64,000 nt of DNA. Source: Eudromia elegans. Lineage: Eukaryota > Chordata > Aves > Tinamiformes > Tinamidae. The notes below the pieces were generated by a model. The model had not been told where the DNA came from. It saw only the letters and a list, made by a program, of their open reading frames with translations, and did no database searches. The stretch is from NCBI GenBank assembly GCA_003342815.1, contig PTEX01000300.1, positions 612,282 through 676,281 of the forward strand, in the 5' to 3' direction. Shown in pieces: positions 25,866 to 39,068 of this stretch. The position numbers and the translations under genes were made by a program. Every line of letters begins with the position of its first letter. Within the stretch, counting starts at the first letter, position 1.

Positions 25866-26612
25866 ACAGAATCACAGAATCATAGAATGGTGGCTGAGGT
25901 TGGAAGGGCCCTCTAGAGATAATCTAGTCCAACCCTCCTGCTCCAGCAGGGACCCCTACAGCACGGGGCACAGGGTGGCATCCAGGCAGGTTTGGAAGAT
26001 CTCCAGAGAAGGAGACTCCACAGCCTCTCTGGGCAGCCTGTTCCAGGGCTCCATCAACCTCACAGGAAAGAAGTTTTCCTCACATGGAGATGGAACTTCC
26101 TCTGTTTCAGTTTGTACCTGTTACCCCTTGTTCTTTCAGTGGTCACCATGGAGAAGAGTTTGGTCCCCTCCTCCCCACATTCTCCCCTCAGGTACTTATA
26201 CATATTGATCAGATCTCCTCTCAGTCTTATCTTCTCTAGGCTAGACAGACCCAGTTAGCTCAGTCTTTCCTTGTAAGGTAGATGCTCCAGTCCCTCAATC
26301 ATCTTTGTTGGTCCTCGCTGGACTCTCTCTACTCTGGGGAGCGACTGAGGAGCCCAGAACTGCTGCCAGTACTCCAGGTGCGGCCTCACCAGAGCTGAGC
26401 AGAGGGGCAGGATCCCCTCCCTCGACCTGCTGGGCAACGCTCCTCCTGATGCAGCCAGGATCTCATCAATCTTCTTGGCCACGAGGGCACATTGCTGCCT
26501 TATGGTTAACTTGTTGTCAACCAGGACTCCCAAATTGCTCTCTGTGGAGCTGCTTTCCAGCAGGTCAACTCCTAAATTGTACCAGTGTCTGGGGTTATTT
26601 CCCCCAATTTTT
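25866..26612 (-). mobile_element. CR1 LINE, 5'-truncated, well preserved
   Basis: CR1 is the dominant non-LTR retrotransposon of birds. This copy is inverted: its 3' tail (reverse complement of ATTCTATGATTCTGTGATTCT) lies at 25866-25888, followed by the conserved 3' untranslated block and then the C-terminal part of the reverse-transcriptase ORF up to about 26612, where similarity ends abruptly, the usual 5' truncation. About 0.75 kb of an element whose full length is around 4.5 kb remains. It shares motifs and word order with the plus-strand copy at 38164-39109, so both probably belong to the same subfamily. No clear target-site duplication is seen, as is normal for CR1. Confidence 0.95.
26060..26612 (-). 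pseudogene. CR1 reverse-transcriptase C-terminal fragment
   Basis: The minus-strand frame entering at about 26612 reads through CR1 ORF2 C-terminal landmarks in order: [58 protein letters not shown], and RVQRG with GLEHLPYKERLS. It then meets an in-frame TAA at 26255-26257. Beyond that stop the same frame continues through [16 protein letters not shown] and RKFHLHVRK to a TGA at 26060-26062. Comparison with the other copy suggests a 1-base deletion just before that TGA, because the expected [13 protein letters not shown] block follows in another frame. The catalytic palm domain and endonuclease are missing through truncation, so the fragment is dead. Confidence 0.9.
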
Positions 26613-29600
26613 ATTGAATTTGCTGAAATTTAAACTTGCACTTGAACTGCAGAAATGAAGGCTGTAACATTGTCTCCAGAAATTAGTTAAATGAGCACTT
26701 CTTATTTGATTGCATTTGATTTGCAAAACAGGATAGGCTTTGAAAGGCTGAGATCTACATTCTCTGCTTGGCTGCAGCTCTGTAGATTTGACATCAGTGA
26801 AACTAGCCCCTTAGTACCCTTTTGAAACCGAGAAGAGTAAGACCCTACAGTGAACAATAATCAGTTTATCTCAATCTCGTTAAGACACAGCATCTAGAAA
26901 GGCATACCAAATATGATGTTACTGCATGATTTTTCTAGGTATCAGCTTGTTCAAGTAGTCCATCTGGATTTGCTAACAGTACCAGACAGAGATGTAGCTT
27001 GAGGAGCACTGACAGCATGATTTTCGTAACACCTTCACCAGCGAAAAGATGTTATCTACCTTTTATGTCATTTGTGCAAAATGTGGAGGTCTGTGCAATT
27101 GTAATCCAGCAGATTCAATGGTTTGTGCCTCCCATGGTGTTACAACACTTACAATGGAGTTTTGAGTGAAAGCAGAAAGTGGATTTTGCATGGCAAAGTG
27201 GGGTTCTAGCTTCAAAATGAGGGAGAAATTTGAATCCAGGAAAAGCTTGGGAACTCATGGTTTAATCTTTCCAGTGCTTTAGAAAGCGATTCAGTCAGGC
27301 ACAAAGTAGAAAGCAAACAGCACAACCAGAACAGGTTTCCCACAGTTGAGGCAGCAAAACAGGTAAGGAATTGTCTCTAGGGGCACAGAGAAGGAGGCTG
27401 AGGAGCTATGGGCAATGCTGCTACAACCTTGATTTCCTCAAAGAAATGGCAAAGCCTTGAAACCAGATTAAAAAAAAAAGAGGGGGGAAGGATGGAAAGA
27501 GAGAAGGGGAATCAAGTTGTTCAAATAGTTGGAAAGTTGAACTCATTGTTGTATTTCCCTCAAAGTTTCTCTATCTAAAAGAAGCAAATCTGCATTGTGG
27601 AACCCAAAGTAGAACTGTAAAAAAATAACAGTTGCATGAGATCCTGAGTGGATGAATTGTGGTTTTGTGTGGATTTGTATCATGCCAGGAAACCCGTGAT
27701 CTCCAGGTGAACCTCCATCCATGATGAAGGGTTTCAGAATGTCTGTCTCTTTTCTGCAAAAAAAATAACCTTACAGTGTTTACCTCAGATGGAGTTTTTA
27801 CGGAGGCTCTCATAAGTCCTCTCTTCTCCAGACTTCCTCTTTCCATAAAATTTGTGGTAATCTGCAGTCAAATTAGATTAAAATTGATCAATAGAACAAA
27901 AGTTATCATGACAAAACTAAAGATACACAATCATAGTGTGATAATATGAATCTTGTTTCTTATTACAATCAGGCTAAAAAATAGTAAGATTACTCTAATT
28001 AGAGTGACAGAAGCTGTTAGGAATTAGATATAAAATGCCCTTTTAACTAATGGACTGACTTCATGGTAGAATTAAGTGTTTATCTGATTAATTCAATACC
28101 AAATTTCAACAATATGTGTTAATTGTTTGAAATTTAATCCTAACTCTAAATTTGGGGAGTTTTGTTAGACTTGTTTGGGGACATACCTGCGAAAAATGAA
28201 CAGTCTTAATAAAAAAGCTTCAGCTACCCAAATGTAAAGTAGCTATTACTTTTAGTCTCTCTCCTGGAACAAAAGGTATTCTTTTTGTTTGTTTGATTGT
28301 TTTTAACTCATTAACATGTTTATAAAGCCTATTATCTCCAACTTAGTGCTTAGTGCTCTATAAAGAACAAAAGATAAATATTTTAATATTGCTTCCAAGC
28401 CTCACGAAAGAAAAATTATTTCAGCTGAAGACACATATGAAGACTAGCTATGTTATAATATATCTATCACTGGCACCAGGTACACCAGCCAAACTCCTTC
28501 AAGACAATTGTACTATGTTAGTGTAAAACTGGATGACCAGCTAAATTAATCATTCTTTGTGACTTCCTATCCATCAGGGTCACTTGATTCATTAACTGGT
28601 TTCTCCCTTGTACATGCAGGGGCATTTTTGTTTTGCTGATTTTCTTTTCCGTCTTCTACTGCTGCTTATCCACCTATAAGTGATTCAGTATGAGATAACC
28701 TAAGGTTTAGTTCAGATTGAACTATTTCTTTGTTTGCTGCAGGGAATATTAAATTAAATCAGCCTTTAAGACAAAATGGGTGTTTGGTATAAAACTTGCT
28801 CTGAAAGGTTAATGAACGTCAGAGAACCTCCCAAGTAAAGGAAAGGAGGTTATACTCAACCAACATAAAACTCACTTAGCAAACAGTGCTCCTAATTCCA
28901 CCATTTTCAGTAAGGTTACACGAGGAATTAGTTTGACATGCATGGGTCAAGTCCATCCTTCTTTTCAGAGCAAGTACAAGATCCAGCAAGGAAATAATCA
29001 TCTCTCTACCCACCTGTATCTTAACAGGGAACTCTAATTCAGTGCATGGTTGTAAACAATGAAGAAGTGGTTCATTTCTGTTATGATACCTGTATTGAGA
29101 TTTCCTGGGCATTAGAGAAAAACTAAAAACTGGTAAACTAAAATAATGCAGCATTTAAGAAGGATCTTGGGTAGTTGTGTGAGGAGGAGGAATCAGCAGC
29201 TAGTGGAGGTCAGCTTCATGTGGAGAGGTTATACATGTTATTTAGTCCCTGAAAGATAAAGTAGAGAAGCACTTTCTGCATATTGAATAGCAAGGGAATC
29301 CATGTGGGAGCAGGATCAGTAATACAGAGCTGAGGATAAAGAATATAAAATTAGGCTGGTGTAGAGATAGCCCATTAAGCTGTAATTTAAGCTATCTAAA
29401 TGGACAGGGCTTTCCAGTCCCCCCTCCTCATCCCTTTACCTCCTCTTGTTATCAGCTCAGAAATCAGATACATTAGTTAGTAGCCTGTGTTTGACTATCC
29501 TGTCCAAAAAAATAGAAACAGAGTAAAATTATGAGTAAATGTTTCTTATTATGTTATTTGTATTCTGCATTTTGCAGAATTTTATAATGGGAGAGGGAAT

Positions 29601-29658
29601 ATTAGACATCCAGAGGCAGAAATTCAGCGTATTGTTCACTGCAGGTTACTGGGACTGG

Positions 29659-29674
29659 AAAAAAAAAAAAAAAA
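29659..29674. repeat. Poly-A run (16) with adjoining short duplication
   Basis: Sixteen A are followed by two copies of AAAACTTTCCTG about 19 bp apart (from 29671 and about 29691). It is a local slippage product; no transposed sequence is recognisable beside it. Confidence 0.75.
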
Positions 29675-31122
29675 CTTTCCTGTAAACAGTAAAAACTTTC
29701 CTGCTTATTAGCATACTATTGCTACAATAGCAATTACTGGTAGGGAATTTTCCTGCTAATCCTTTACACATGTAAACATTTTAAAAGCTTCCTGAAAATT
29801 ATAGTTAACTTGCAGAACAAATAATTTCTGCAAGGTTTTTGTACTTGGATAACTTGAATACAGCTTTGTTGAAAAGACTTTTACTAACGCATGCTTAGTT
29901 GCTGGTGAGGAATATATATACGTTTTAGTGACACAAACAATAACAAAATCAGAATCACACCCCTTCTCTTCTCCAAAATCACACATCCTAAAGGAAAATA
30001 GCAGTGTTTGCTCTTCACAACTACTGAGCTATGTAATGTGAGTGTGTACGGGAATGAAGCAAAACAGTGTTGTTGCTTACAGAATTTTAAGTGTCATAGA
30101 TATGAGCAATCTGAATGCAATAGAACTGGGAACTATATTGCTCTATTTCTGCATTTTTCTTCAGTCTTTCTAGACAAAACCAGTAATGTCATTGCAAAAT
30201 AGATTCTTTCAGTTGTATTAGAAATGTAAATTCAAATTCCCATAATGGCATTACTCTTATCTTTTTATTGCAAAAAAAAAAAACCTCCATGAGTACATCT
30301 TCTGTAGAATTTGCCTAGTGCCATAAAAGCTTCATAAAAATAGTGATTAATATTTCTGCTTCTGTTTTAAGAACGTGAATTCCTGCTTACAGTTACAGCA
30401 GAGATCAAGACTAGTTTAAAATAGGGTAGAAGCAAAGAGAAACAAAAGGATGATACCGCTTGTTCTGCAGTTTACACCATTGGCCTTTTCTATGAGCCGT
30501 TCAGGTCTTTACACCTCAGCTTGAATTCCAGGATGGTTTCCAGGCAACATATGTGTGCCTCTTAGTTGCCTCTCTCCACCTGGTAAGAAAGGTCACCTAA
30601 AGAATCAGTAGTTTCCAATTGTAGCCCTTCTGCATCCCAGGCACAGCTAGAGTTCCTGGCTTGGGAAAACAGGCACATTCCCTTTATTTATGTCCTTTCC
30701 TACCCTTTTTGCAGTTACATCACAGGCACATCTGGCTTTTTTCTGTTCTAGCAAAGAGCTCCTACAAAGACCCTACAAGAACAGTAGAAACATTTCCATA
30801 CTGTCATTTTTAAAAATTCTTATCTCATGCCTTTTAAATGGCCATCTAGGGTTGGTCATTGTAAAATTTTTATTACTAAGTGATGCAGCAAGCAGGTTTC
30901 ATCATCCATTGTGTCACCACTTTTTTAAAGAGAAGAAAAAGATAAACTACTGACATCTTCCTAAGATATTGTACAAAAATGGAAATTGAAGGAAAATTAT
31001 TCATGCTGAGCTTTGGATGTGACGGATTTAACAAGTTCCCCTACTTTCTCATAGTCAAACTAAATCTTTAAAACTCAAATCTCAAAATTCTTTGATGAAG
31101 ATAAAAGAGGAAGTCTCTACAC

Positions 31123-31170
31123 ATAATCAGTGTAGCCCAGAATAATTAAATAATCAGTGAAGCCCAGAAT
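31123..31170. repeat. 21-bp direct duplication at 27-bp spacing
   Basis: ATAATCAGTGTAGCCCAGAAT at 31123 recurs at 31150 with one mismatch (GTGAAGCCC). It is a local tandem duplication with a 6-bp linker. Confidence 0.8.
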
Positions 31171-34169
31171 ATCAAAATACTTCTGATGCACAGGACAACC
31201 AAACAAGCAAATTCTGATTTTCTCAGGTTCTTCAGCTATTAGACCCCAGGTAGAGAAAGGAAGGGAATGAGTCAGTTCCAACTATGAGAACTTGAGCATA
31301 AGGACAGAGCAAAGAACTATACTACCAGGCAGTAGGAAGTGCCATCACTCTACCTTTCCCTTTCAAAGTAGGGGTTGTGTAGCAGAGGATAAAACATTTA
31401 TCCTAACTAAAAATAGGGAAAAAAAAAGTTTTTATCTTTACTCAGGTCTTAGATGGCTTTCCTAAGTATTTTGGTGTCTTGCAAAAGCTTACAAATCAAA
31501 ATAATAGCAAATTACTTTCTCCCTCTGACCCATCTTATCCTGTTGGAGAATTACCTTTTAAGGTCACGCAACAAATCTCTTCATTGGGACTCTCATGCTG
31601 AACCCTTGCCTCTGGGAACCCACTGTGAAAAAATCTTGCTTCATGAGTATACACAAGATGTCCCTGACTTGCTGCCTTTTATCTTACCCTTTCACCTGCA
31701 CTTCAGAACTTGTTGAACCTGTCCAGGTTACAAGGAAATAGGTAGAAAAATGTCTGTGATATTGTCTGGAGGTACAGCTTCAAAGTCTCAGATGAATGAA
31801 TACTCTACTCCCACTACCTTCTGAATGTTTTCTTTTATTACTTACAGGCTCCCATTTTATTACAAGCTGTACATAATTTGTTACATTTCTGGGAAAGTAT
31901 ACAAACTATAATAAAACCAGAAAGTACATACGAAAACAATAGTTAAATGGTTTAATAATAAATGAGACTGACTTGGAATGGATAAATGTTGTCAATCTGT
32001 CTTCAGACAACTCTCTCTTAAATAAAATGTGGTTCTTTGAGGTAACTAGCAGACTCCTGGGACTTTGATAGGGTTATCTAAGCCAAGAATTATTTATGCT
32101 GGTTAAGATCTACCCTGCTATTAAAAGTAGGATTGTGCTTTGGATTCACAATCTGAACCAAAAATTCCAATCAGATATCACTGTGTTTGGATCAGGCAAA
32201 CATTCCCTCTTGGCCCTTTCTTCATTACTTCATCCTTCAGAAAAACAATTTCAGTTTCAGTTTGCCTTAGACAACTTTCTGGCTGCTTTCCACAGCAGTT
32301 TTCTATTTTCTTCCAAAGGACAAAACACCCTGATCTATGTAGAAATTTGTGACATTCTCTATCTCAAATAAAAACCTTGGAATATGCAGAAATTCTCAGC
32401 AATGAACTCTGGGTCAGGAAGCATTTTCAGAAATAAAGTCAGAATTAGGCAGGAGCATATAGATGCCTTTTTCTTTATTCAACCTACTCTCTGGGCTCCA
32501 GATGGATAAAAGCTTACCCATGTGCCTAAGTGTCTATAGTTGAACAAGAGCTACGGATAGCTAGCATAAAGACCTGTAGATGTAATTACTTGAATGGAGC
32601 TTCACCAGTTTATAGCAGCTGAAGTTATGGCTCTTCATTTTTATCCTTGAATCATGTTTCTTCTCAGAATCTCCTGAAATGAATGTCTGAAACAGAGACT
32701 GTCTCCTTTTCCTTGCTTCTCTATCACATTACTTTAAATCCTGAAATAATTCCGTTATCAGTAGTTTGACATACAGATAATGTTCAAGAATACAGTGAGT
32801 GAGATTTGCAGTTGCCTAAAATTTGGGTTTGTAATCCAGCCTTCCATTGCTATCAGTGGAGAGAAAAATAAGCAATTCCAGAGAACAAATTGTACCAATA
32901 ATTTTAGAATGGGAAGAATTAATGCACATTCTTGAACAAAGTCTAAAAAAGCTTACAAATATTCTTAATATTTATGGATATAAAGTAGGCTAGAATCAGT
33001 TAGTTTTTTAATATCCGAAGTGAGCTGAACCCTTGCTTAATCTGTATGGGGAAAGGCTTCTGAAATCACAAATTTCCTAATATATTCAGAGGATTCATGC
33101 AAGAATTCTGCTAAAATCTAACCCTTGTAAGGCCATTTGGCTTTAAGATCTTCATTTCTACAAGGTAATATGATAGATTAAGGAGTACTTGTAGAGATAA
33201 TGATTTTACTTCAGCCAGCTTTTTAAAAAAGCATATTTTCATAGCGTCGTTACAAAGAGTCTCAGAATCATCTTAGTTGAATTCAAATACCTACAGTTCA
33301 AGAGACTAAGATGATTATATTGATTGATAGCTTGGACTGATGGACAAACTAACTTGGAATGACAAAGAACACGTTCTTAAATTTTTCTGTTTCTTTCAGA
33401 CTTACCTTCATCTTATTCAACAAGATTCTTTAGTTTACTTCCTTTTTTTTCTGTCTTAATAGAGCATTATTTTTTATTTATTAATATATTTTTATTTCAT
33501 TAATTTACTTTTACTGCATATTACACTGTCTTGCTGTGTTTTAGTATCTTTTCTCATTAACCTCCAAGGATTTGTTTCAGGACTTTTTATAGCAGTGCTT
33601 CAAAATATTCAGACAAATGTCTTAAAACAGACATATTCTTGTTGTTTTTAATGCATAATTACAGTAAAGCAAAAGTCATTTAAACACTGAAATATTATAG
33701 CAATTTCTTTAAATGTATGAATCAGAATCATTTTCATTGCCAAGTTTCTTTTCCTGCTAACAATCAAAAAATCAAGAAACACCCAGTGGATATTAAGGTC
33801 TAAAAATCCCATATATAACTTAAAATTTGCATGTCACATCCAATAGAAACATAGGTTCACATACGCCAGATACAGCTAGCTCTCATTTATCTGCGAGTGA
33901 GTAACACAGTCTGTTCATCATCCATGTTAGAGATAGAAAGCCTTGTGTCCAGTAGGGTATTTAATTATACATGAAGCATATCACAAACAGCTGTACTGCT
34001 TCCAGGGCTGGAACAGACCCAGGAATACACCACCTACCCTCACACAGAGATTTGATTAGTAGTCTCTGCTAAATCCAACATTTATCTTTACACAATTTTA
34101 ATTCCGTAATCAAGAGTGCTGGAGACTTGCCTGAGTCTTGCAAGGCCAGCATTGAAATATAATTTTTAA

Positions 34170-34195
34170 AACTGGCTAACCAATGTTAGCCAGTT
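34170..34195. repeat. Perfect 11-bp inverted repeat, 4-nt loop
   Basis: AACTGGCTAAC (34170-34180), loop CAAT, then GTTAGCCAGTT (34185-34195). The stem is perfect and of mixed composition, so it is less likely to arise by chance than AT-only palindromes. It is too short for a microRNA precursor and lacks the T run of a Pol III terminator directly after it. Confidence 0.8.
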
Positions 34196-36045
34196 GTGTG
34201 TTATATGCTACAGATACTGAAGCACCAGTTTTACACAGATTTTCCATTAGGCAGCATAACCTGGCCTTATATTAGTCTGGACTCTATCAAGATATAAGAA
34301 GCAGTATGAAGCCACTTGGGCAGTTTGGAGGATCATATCTCAGACAAAGCATAGGACTGGTAAGGCATATTTCTTCCTGCTCTTTGGCACAGTTACCAAG
34401 GACCTAATCTGGAGTCTCTTGAACCAATGAGTATCTTCTCTTTGACTTCAAACCAAGACCAAACAACACAGAGCCAGAGAAAGGCTTCTGTACCTTATGT
34501 ATGAGGTGTGTGTATTCTAACAGAGTCAAAGTAGATGGTTGTAAGAGATTAATTGCTCTGATCAGTAAATTCTGCAGAAAGTTGATACAATTTAATTCAG
34601 CAGAGACTACTTTTGAAATCAACTCTTTTTGGATTAATGGGAGTGCTGTCTAAAAAGCAATGTATCATTAGTTTGATGCTTAAATTTTATTGGTAACCAA
34701 TTGTGTATGGAAACAACTATTTCTATCATTTATTTAATACATATACTTTACAAATAAAACAGATTAATGATAGTCAATAACATGTCATTTTAAAGTAAAA
34801 TTACAGGTAACGCATTGGCCTCTAAGAGAGCATCTCGAAGGTAATACCTGTATTACAATAAACGTAATTACTTTGTTTTACCATTCATCATTACCATCAA
34901 TTTTTCACTCTTGACAGGGCAATTTAAGTCTCTTTAGGAAGAAACAAGACAACAATATCTTTAGGTCAATGCAAATGTCATTTTTTTAGTCATATGTGTC
35001 TTATCTTTAATCTATAGCCACAACGAAGTCCATTGCACTAAAATAGAAATGATCTGCAGTTGATATTTGTTGCCCCTTCTGCAAACTTTATCACATCTCT
35101 GCCAGGAATATGCAACGATACAATTGCATCAAAGGAGTGGGAATCAGTTAATTCCGTGAGTTTTTCATTGTTCCAGTTCTGAAGGTTGAGGCATCCCGGA
35201 TTATGAATAAGCCTGGATAAAGCAGGACCTCAGCATTTCCTGAGGCTCTGAGGTATCAGATATATCCTTGTCCCCGCCTGAAGTCAGATCAGGTCCAGCT
35301 TGGCTTGGTAGGTTTGATGTGGTGTTTGTGATGCCTGGTGAGGCCCATAATGAGTGTCCTGCATCATCCTTCTCTTCTCCTCAGTAGGCTGGATTTGGGA
35401 TGAGAGACTCCTCATATCCAGACGGTCAGAGCAAGGGTAGTAGCTCTGTGCTGAATTAGCTCAGACCAAGCACAAGAGAAGCTCTGCAAGATCTGAGATA
35501 TGTAAAGAGGAATTTTCCTTTATTCCTATGACTTTGTGCATGCAGTTTAGCGCCACTAGCAATTGAAATGCATCAGTTATCATGGAAAAATAGTGTGGTG
35601 TCTCCAAACTTTACCACGCCAGGTTGGCTAAGCTTCCTCTACATGGAGCTTGCTTGGGCCTAACTAGTTAAGTAACACTCCAGGCTGTACCAAGTAGTAC
35701 TAAAAGAGGTATATGAGACATTGCACTTTAGCAAATACACCTATCATCTGAACCATTCTTGCAGTAGGATATTGTAGCAGTCATCTGTGACCTACATAAG
35801 CCAAAAACAGACTGCTCTGATAAAATAAAAATTTGTAATGGTTCAGTAACAATGTCACAAGGAGTGTGTAGAATAAATAGAAAAAAAATAAAATTAAACT
35901 CTCCAAGAAACATTTTTGAGTAGTCTCAGCATTTTAAACCGAATATAGGTGATAGATAGAAAAAGCTTCTATTTGTATAATTAATCTATAGTCTGTAAAT
36001 CTTCTCTCAGGTTCCTGGCATAAAATCACTCACAGATTTTTGGGT

Positions 36046-36063
36046 TGCTTGCTTGCTTGCTTT
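36046..36063. repeat. (GCTT)n microsatellite
   Basis: Four GCTT units (TTGC in the alternative phase) flanked by T-rich sequence. Confidence 0.8.
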
Positions 36064-38163
36064 TCTGATTGTTGGTTTTGTAAAGCTATTTGCTTCATGA
36101 CAAATCCAGGTTTTTGTATCTGAATTAAAGCCAGTTCAGCAAGTAAATATCTTGTGATATAACCATAAGGAAAAGTTTAACTGTCACAGACAAGTAACTT
36201 TCCACCTCCTTTTGCCAACCTTGGTACCCAGAATGCTGCTAGTCCAAATCCCATACCTTTTGAGTCTAGACATTTGTTCTCCTGTCAGCAGCAGCAGCAA
36301 AGCAGGGATTAAGGACCTCTTCCCAGTCAGTCACTGCAGCACATACATTTTGAAGAAAACTTTCTGTCACACCAAGGGGAAACCAATCATGAAAAGCATT
36401 TCCTGTGCACAGCAGCTAGATCACTAACTTCCAGACTAGTCTGTACAGAATCACACTCTGTTATGCTCAAATAAGTCATAAAATAATCCATGAAATATCA
36501 TTCAATTATTGGCCATTCAGAGACTGGGCATCTAGGGTCCATTACCTTAGTTTTAAGGATTTCTACTTTGAGGAATGAAAGGATTTTGAATTTTCCAGTT
36601 ATCACCTTTAGGTTGAGATGAAAGAAAAATAAAGAATGTGCTTATCAAATACAAATAGTACAACTGCAAATTTTTTAAAAAGACAAATGAAAATAGAAGC
36701 ACTCTTATATCTACTACTTAGATAAGCTCCAAAGGCTTCTCTTACCCTGCAGTATGCAGCTGACAAGCTGATTAGACGCTTCATGGCCTTGTCAGTCTCA
36801 TTCTGTGCAAATCTTATGTCCTTAGCTCACCTCAGAGAAGACTGGATTTACTGAGTCCTGTTACCTATCATGCCCCAAACATTTCCTTGCGGTGACATAA
36901 AAGCACAAGCCTTGCTCCTTCCCTCCATCTTCTTTTGTTCTTCCGGGATTTCGTATCTATAGTTGCAGTAAGAGGCAGATTCAAAATGTCTTCCCCAAAA
37001 CTGTTTGTAGCCTCCTACTACTTTGGAAAAGCTAATGTTCCCTAAATATGCCCTATGAGGTTCTCTTTTGCCCCAGAACTGAGAGAATTGTGCGAGTGAC
37101 TGAGCCCTACCTATTCCATTATCATTCAAATTCCAGACCAAACCCCTAGATTTTCACATAAATATATAATTCAATAACTATAAATTATGCAGTCATATTA
37201 CTGGTATTAACACAGGGTGGTCACTACAGGGCTTCATTTTGAAAATGCATTACTAATGGTAACTAATTGCTTCAGAATATTAAAAGATTGGGGTGAGGGG
37301 TGGGAGGGGAACAACTCCTAATCTTGTTATTGAGTACTAAGATATGTTCATTTTCTTCATATTACACCAAAGAGTCTCTACATTTTCCTTCTATCCCTTC
37401 TATTGGGTAACTTCTGTCTCTGATTGTAGCCTGCTAATCAAATTAACTATTTGTTGAAAGAAGCATGGCTTCATTTCCCAACTCCAAGAATTCAAATATA
37501 AATATGTCCAAAAATACATTCTTTGATATTCTTTCCAATATTTAGGGAGTATCTAAATCTGGAAGAAAATTGTTCACTTTATTCTGAGTTCAGGGTAAAA
37601 TGTTCTTTAAAAATAGCTGAATAGAACTAAAACCAAACAAAAACAAAAATACAAAAAAAATCATACCGCCCAGTCAGCTGAATAATGAAAATGCAGCTTC
37701 AGCAAACACTGGATCCAGCAAAGCTATTGAAAGGTAAGATCAAATTCATAACTAAGTCACCAGATGATAATCTCATTTAGATTTTGGCTAAGGTTTTTGG
37801 GTGGATGTTTGGTGAGGTAATAGAAGGAAATGTAACACAGACTGAGAAAAGGCTTGCCTTAAGGTTACAAATCAATGGAATGCTGATATTGAAAATGGAA
37901 CATAAAATAGAATTAATGCCAGCAGAATGTTATGGGGCTTGGTTGGCCCCACTGACCTTTCACTGGGTGGAGTAAATACAAATGTAGTGTGACCAACAAG
38001 CACTCTGAAGAAGTAATGATGAATTTTCAATGTTCTATTTCTATATTCTATAAAATTATTTCCATTTATTTACAACCTTATAGAAAAAGTAGCATATGGA
38101 CTCAGACAAATTAATTTTTAATAAACCGAAGAAATTCAAGATTTGATTTGTTTTTCTTCTTGC

Positions 38164-39068
38164 TGAGCCCAGTGCTCTTCAACTTGTTCATCGGTTACTT
38201 GGACAAGTGCACAGAGCGCAATCTCAGCAAGTTTGCGAATGAAATCAAACTAGGTGGAGTGGCCGACACTCCAGAGGGCTGTGCTGCCATTCAGAGGGAC
38301 TTAGAAAGGTTGGAGAGTTGGGCAGAGAGGAACCTCATGAGAGTCAAAAAGGACAAGTGCAGAGTCCTGCAGCTGGGAAGGAATAACCCCAGGCACCAGT
38401 ACAGATTAGGAATGGACCTGCTAGAAAGCAGCTCCAGGGAGAACGATTTAGCAGTCCTGGTTGAAAACAAGTGAACCATGAGTCATCAATGTGCCCTCGT
38501 GGCCAAGAAGGCCAATGGGATCCTGGCCTGCATCGGGAGGAGCGTTGCCAGCAGGTCGAGGGAGGGGATCCTGCCCCTCTGCTCAACCCTGGTGAGGCTG
38601 CACCTGGAGTATTGGGTGCAGTTCCAGGCTCTCCAGTACAAGAGGGATGTGGAGCTTCTAGAGAGAGTCCAGTAGAGCAACAAGGATGATTAAGAGACTG
38701 GAGCATCTGTCTTATGAGGAAATACTAATTGAGCTTTGCCTGTTTATCCTGGAGAAGATAAGACTGAGGGGAGATCTGATCAATATGTATAAATACCAAA
38801 GGGGAGAATGTGGGGAGGAGGAGGCCAAACTCATCTTGGTGGTGGCCAATGACAGGACAAGGAGTAACAAGCATAAGTTGAAACACAGGAGGTTCCATGT
38901 CCATGTGAGGAAGAAATTCTTTCTGTGAGGATGACAGAGCCCTGGCACAGGCTGCCCAGAGAGGCTGTGGAGTCTCCTTCTCTGGAGATCTTCCAAACCC
39001 GCCTGGATGCCACCCTGTGCCATGTGCCCTATGTGTCCCTGCTGGAGCAGGCAGTTTGGACTAGATGA
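38164..39068 (+). pseudogene. CR1 reverse-transcriptase fossil, catalytic box mutated
   Basis: The first frame contains the RT motif SPVLFNLFIGYLDK and then FANEIKLGG where active CR1-type enzymes carry FADD. The second catalytic aspartate pair is therefore changed to NE, which would abolish metal binding. Further landmarks: TPEGCAAIQRDLERLESWAE, NNPRHQYRLGMDLLESSS. Breaks: in-frame TGA at 38472-38474, TAG at 38673-38675, an apparent 1-base insertion near 38685 (AAGGATG for AAGATG), and an apparent 1-base deletion near 38922 that returns the frame to [19 protein letters not shown], ending at TGA 39066-39068. It is N-terminally truncated and lacks the endonuclease and N-terminal RT motifs. It cannot encode a working enzyme. 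Confidence 0.92.

Larger units (their letters stand above)
26613..38163. other. Unique AT-rich DNA between two inverted CR1 copies
   Basis: No supported gene. Frames are short; the longest here are under 100 codons and lack known domains. Small features: A-runs at 27469-27482 and 29659-29674, a duplicated 21-bp motif at 31123-31170, an 11-bp perfect hairpin at 34170-34195 and a GCTT microsatellite at 36046-36063. It is intergenic or intronic. Confidence 0.55.

Noticed and set aside
25801..26208. 135-codon plus-strand frame
   Set aside because: It is antisense to the CR1 copy at 25866-26612 and reads the complement of its 3' region; not a gene.
38344..38706. 120-codon minus-strand frame
   Set aside because: Antisense shadow of the plus-strand CR1 reverse-transcriptase fossil.
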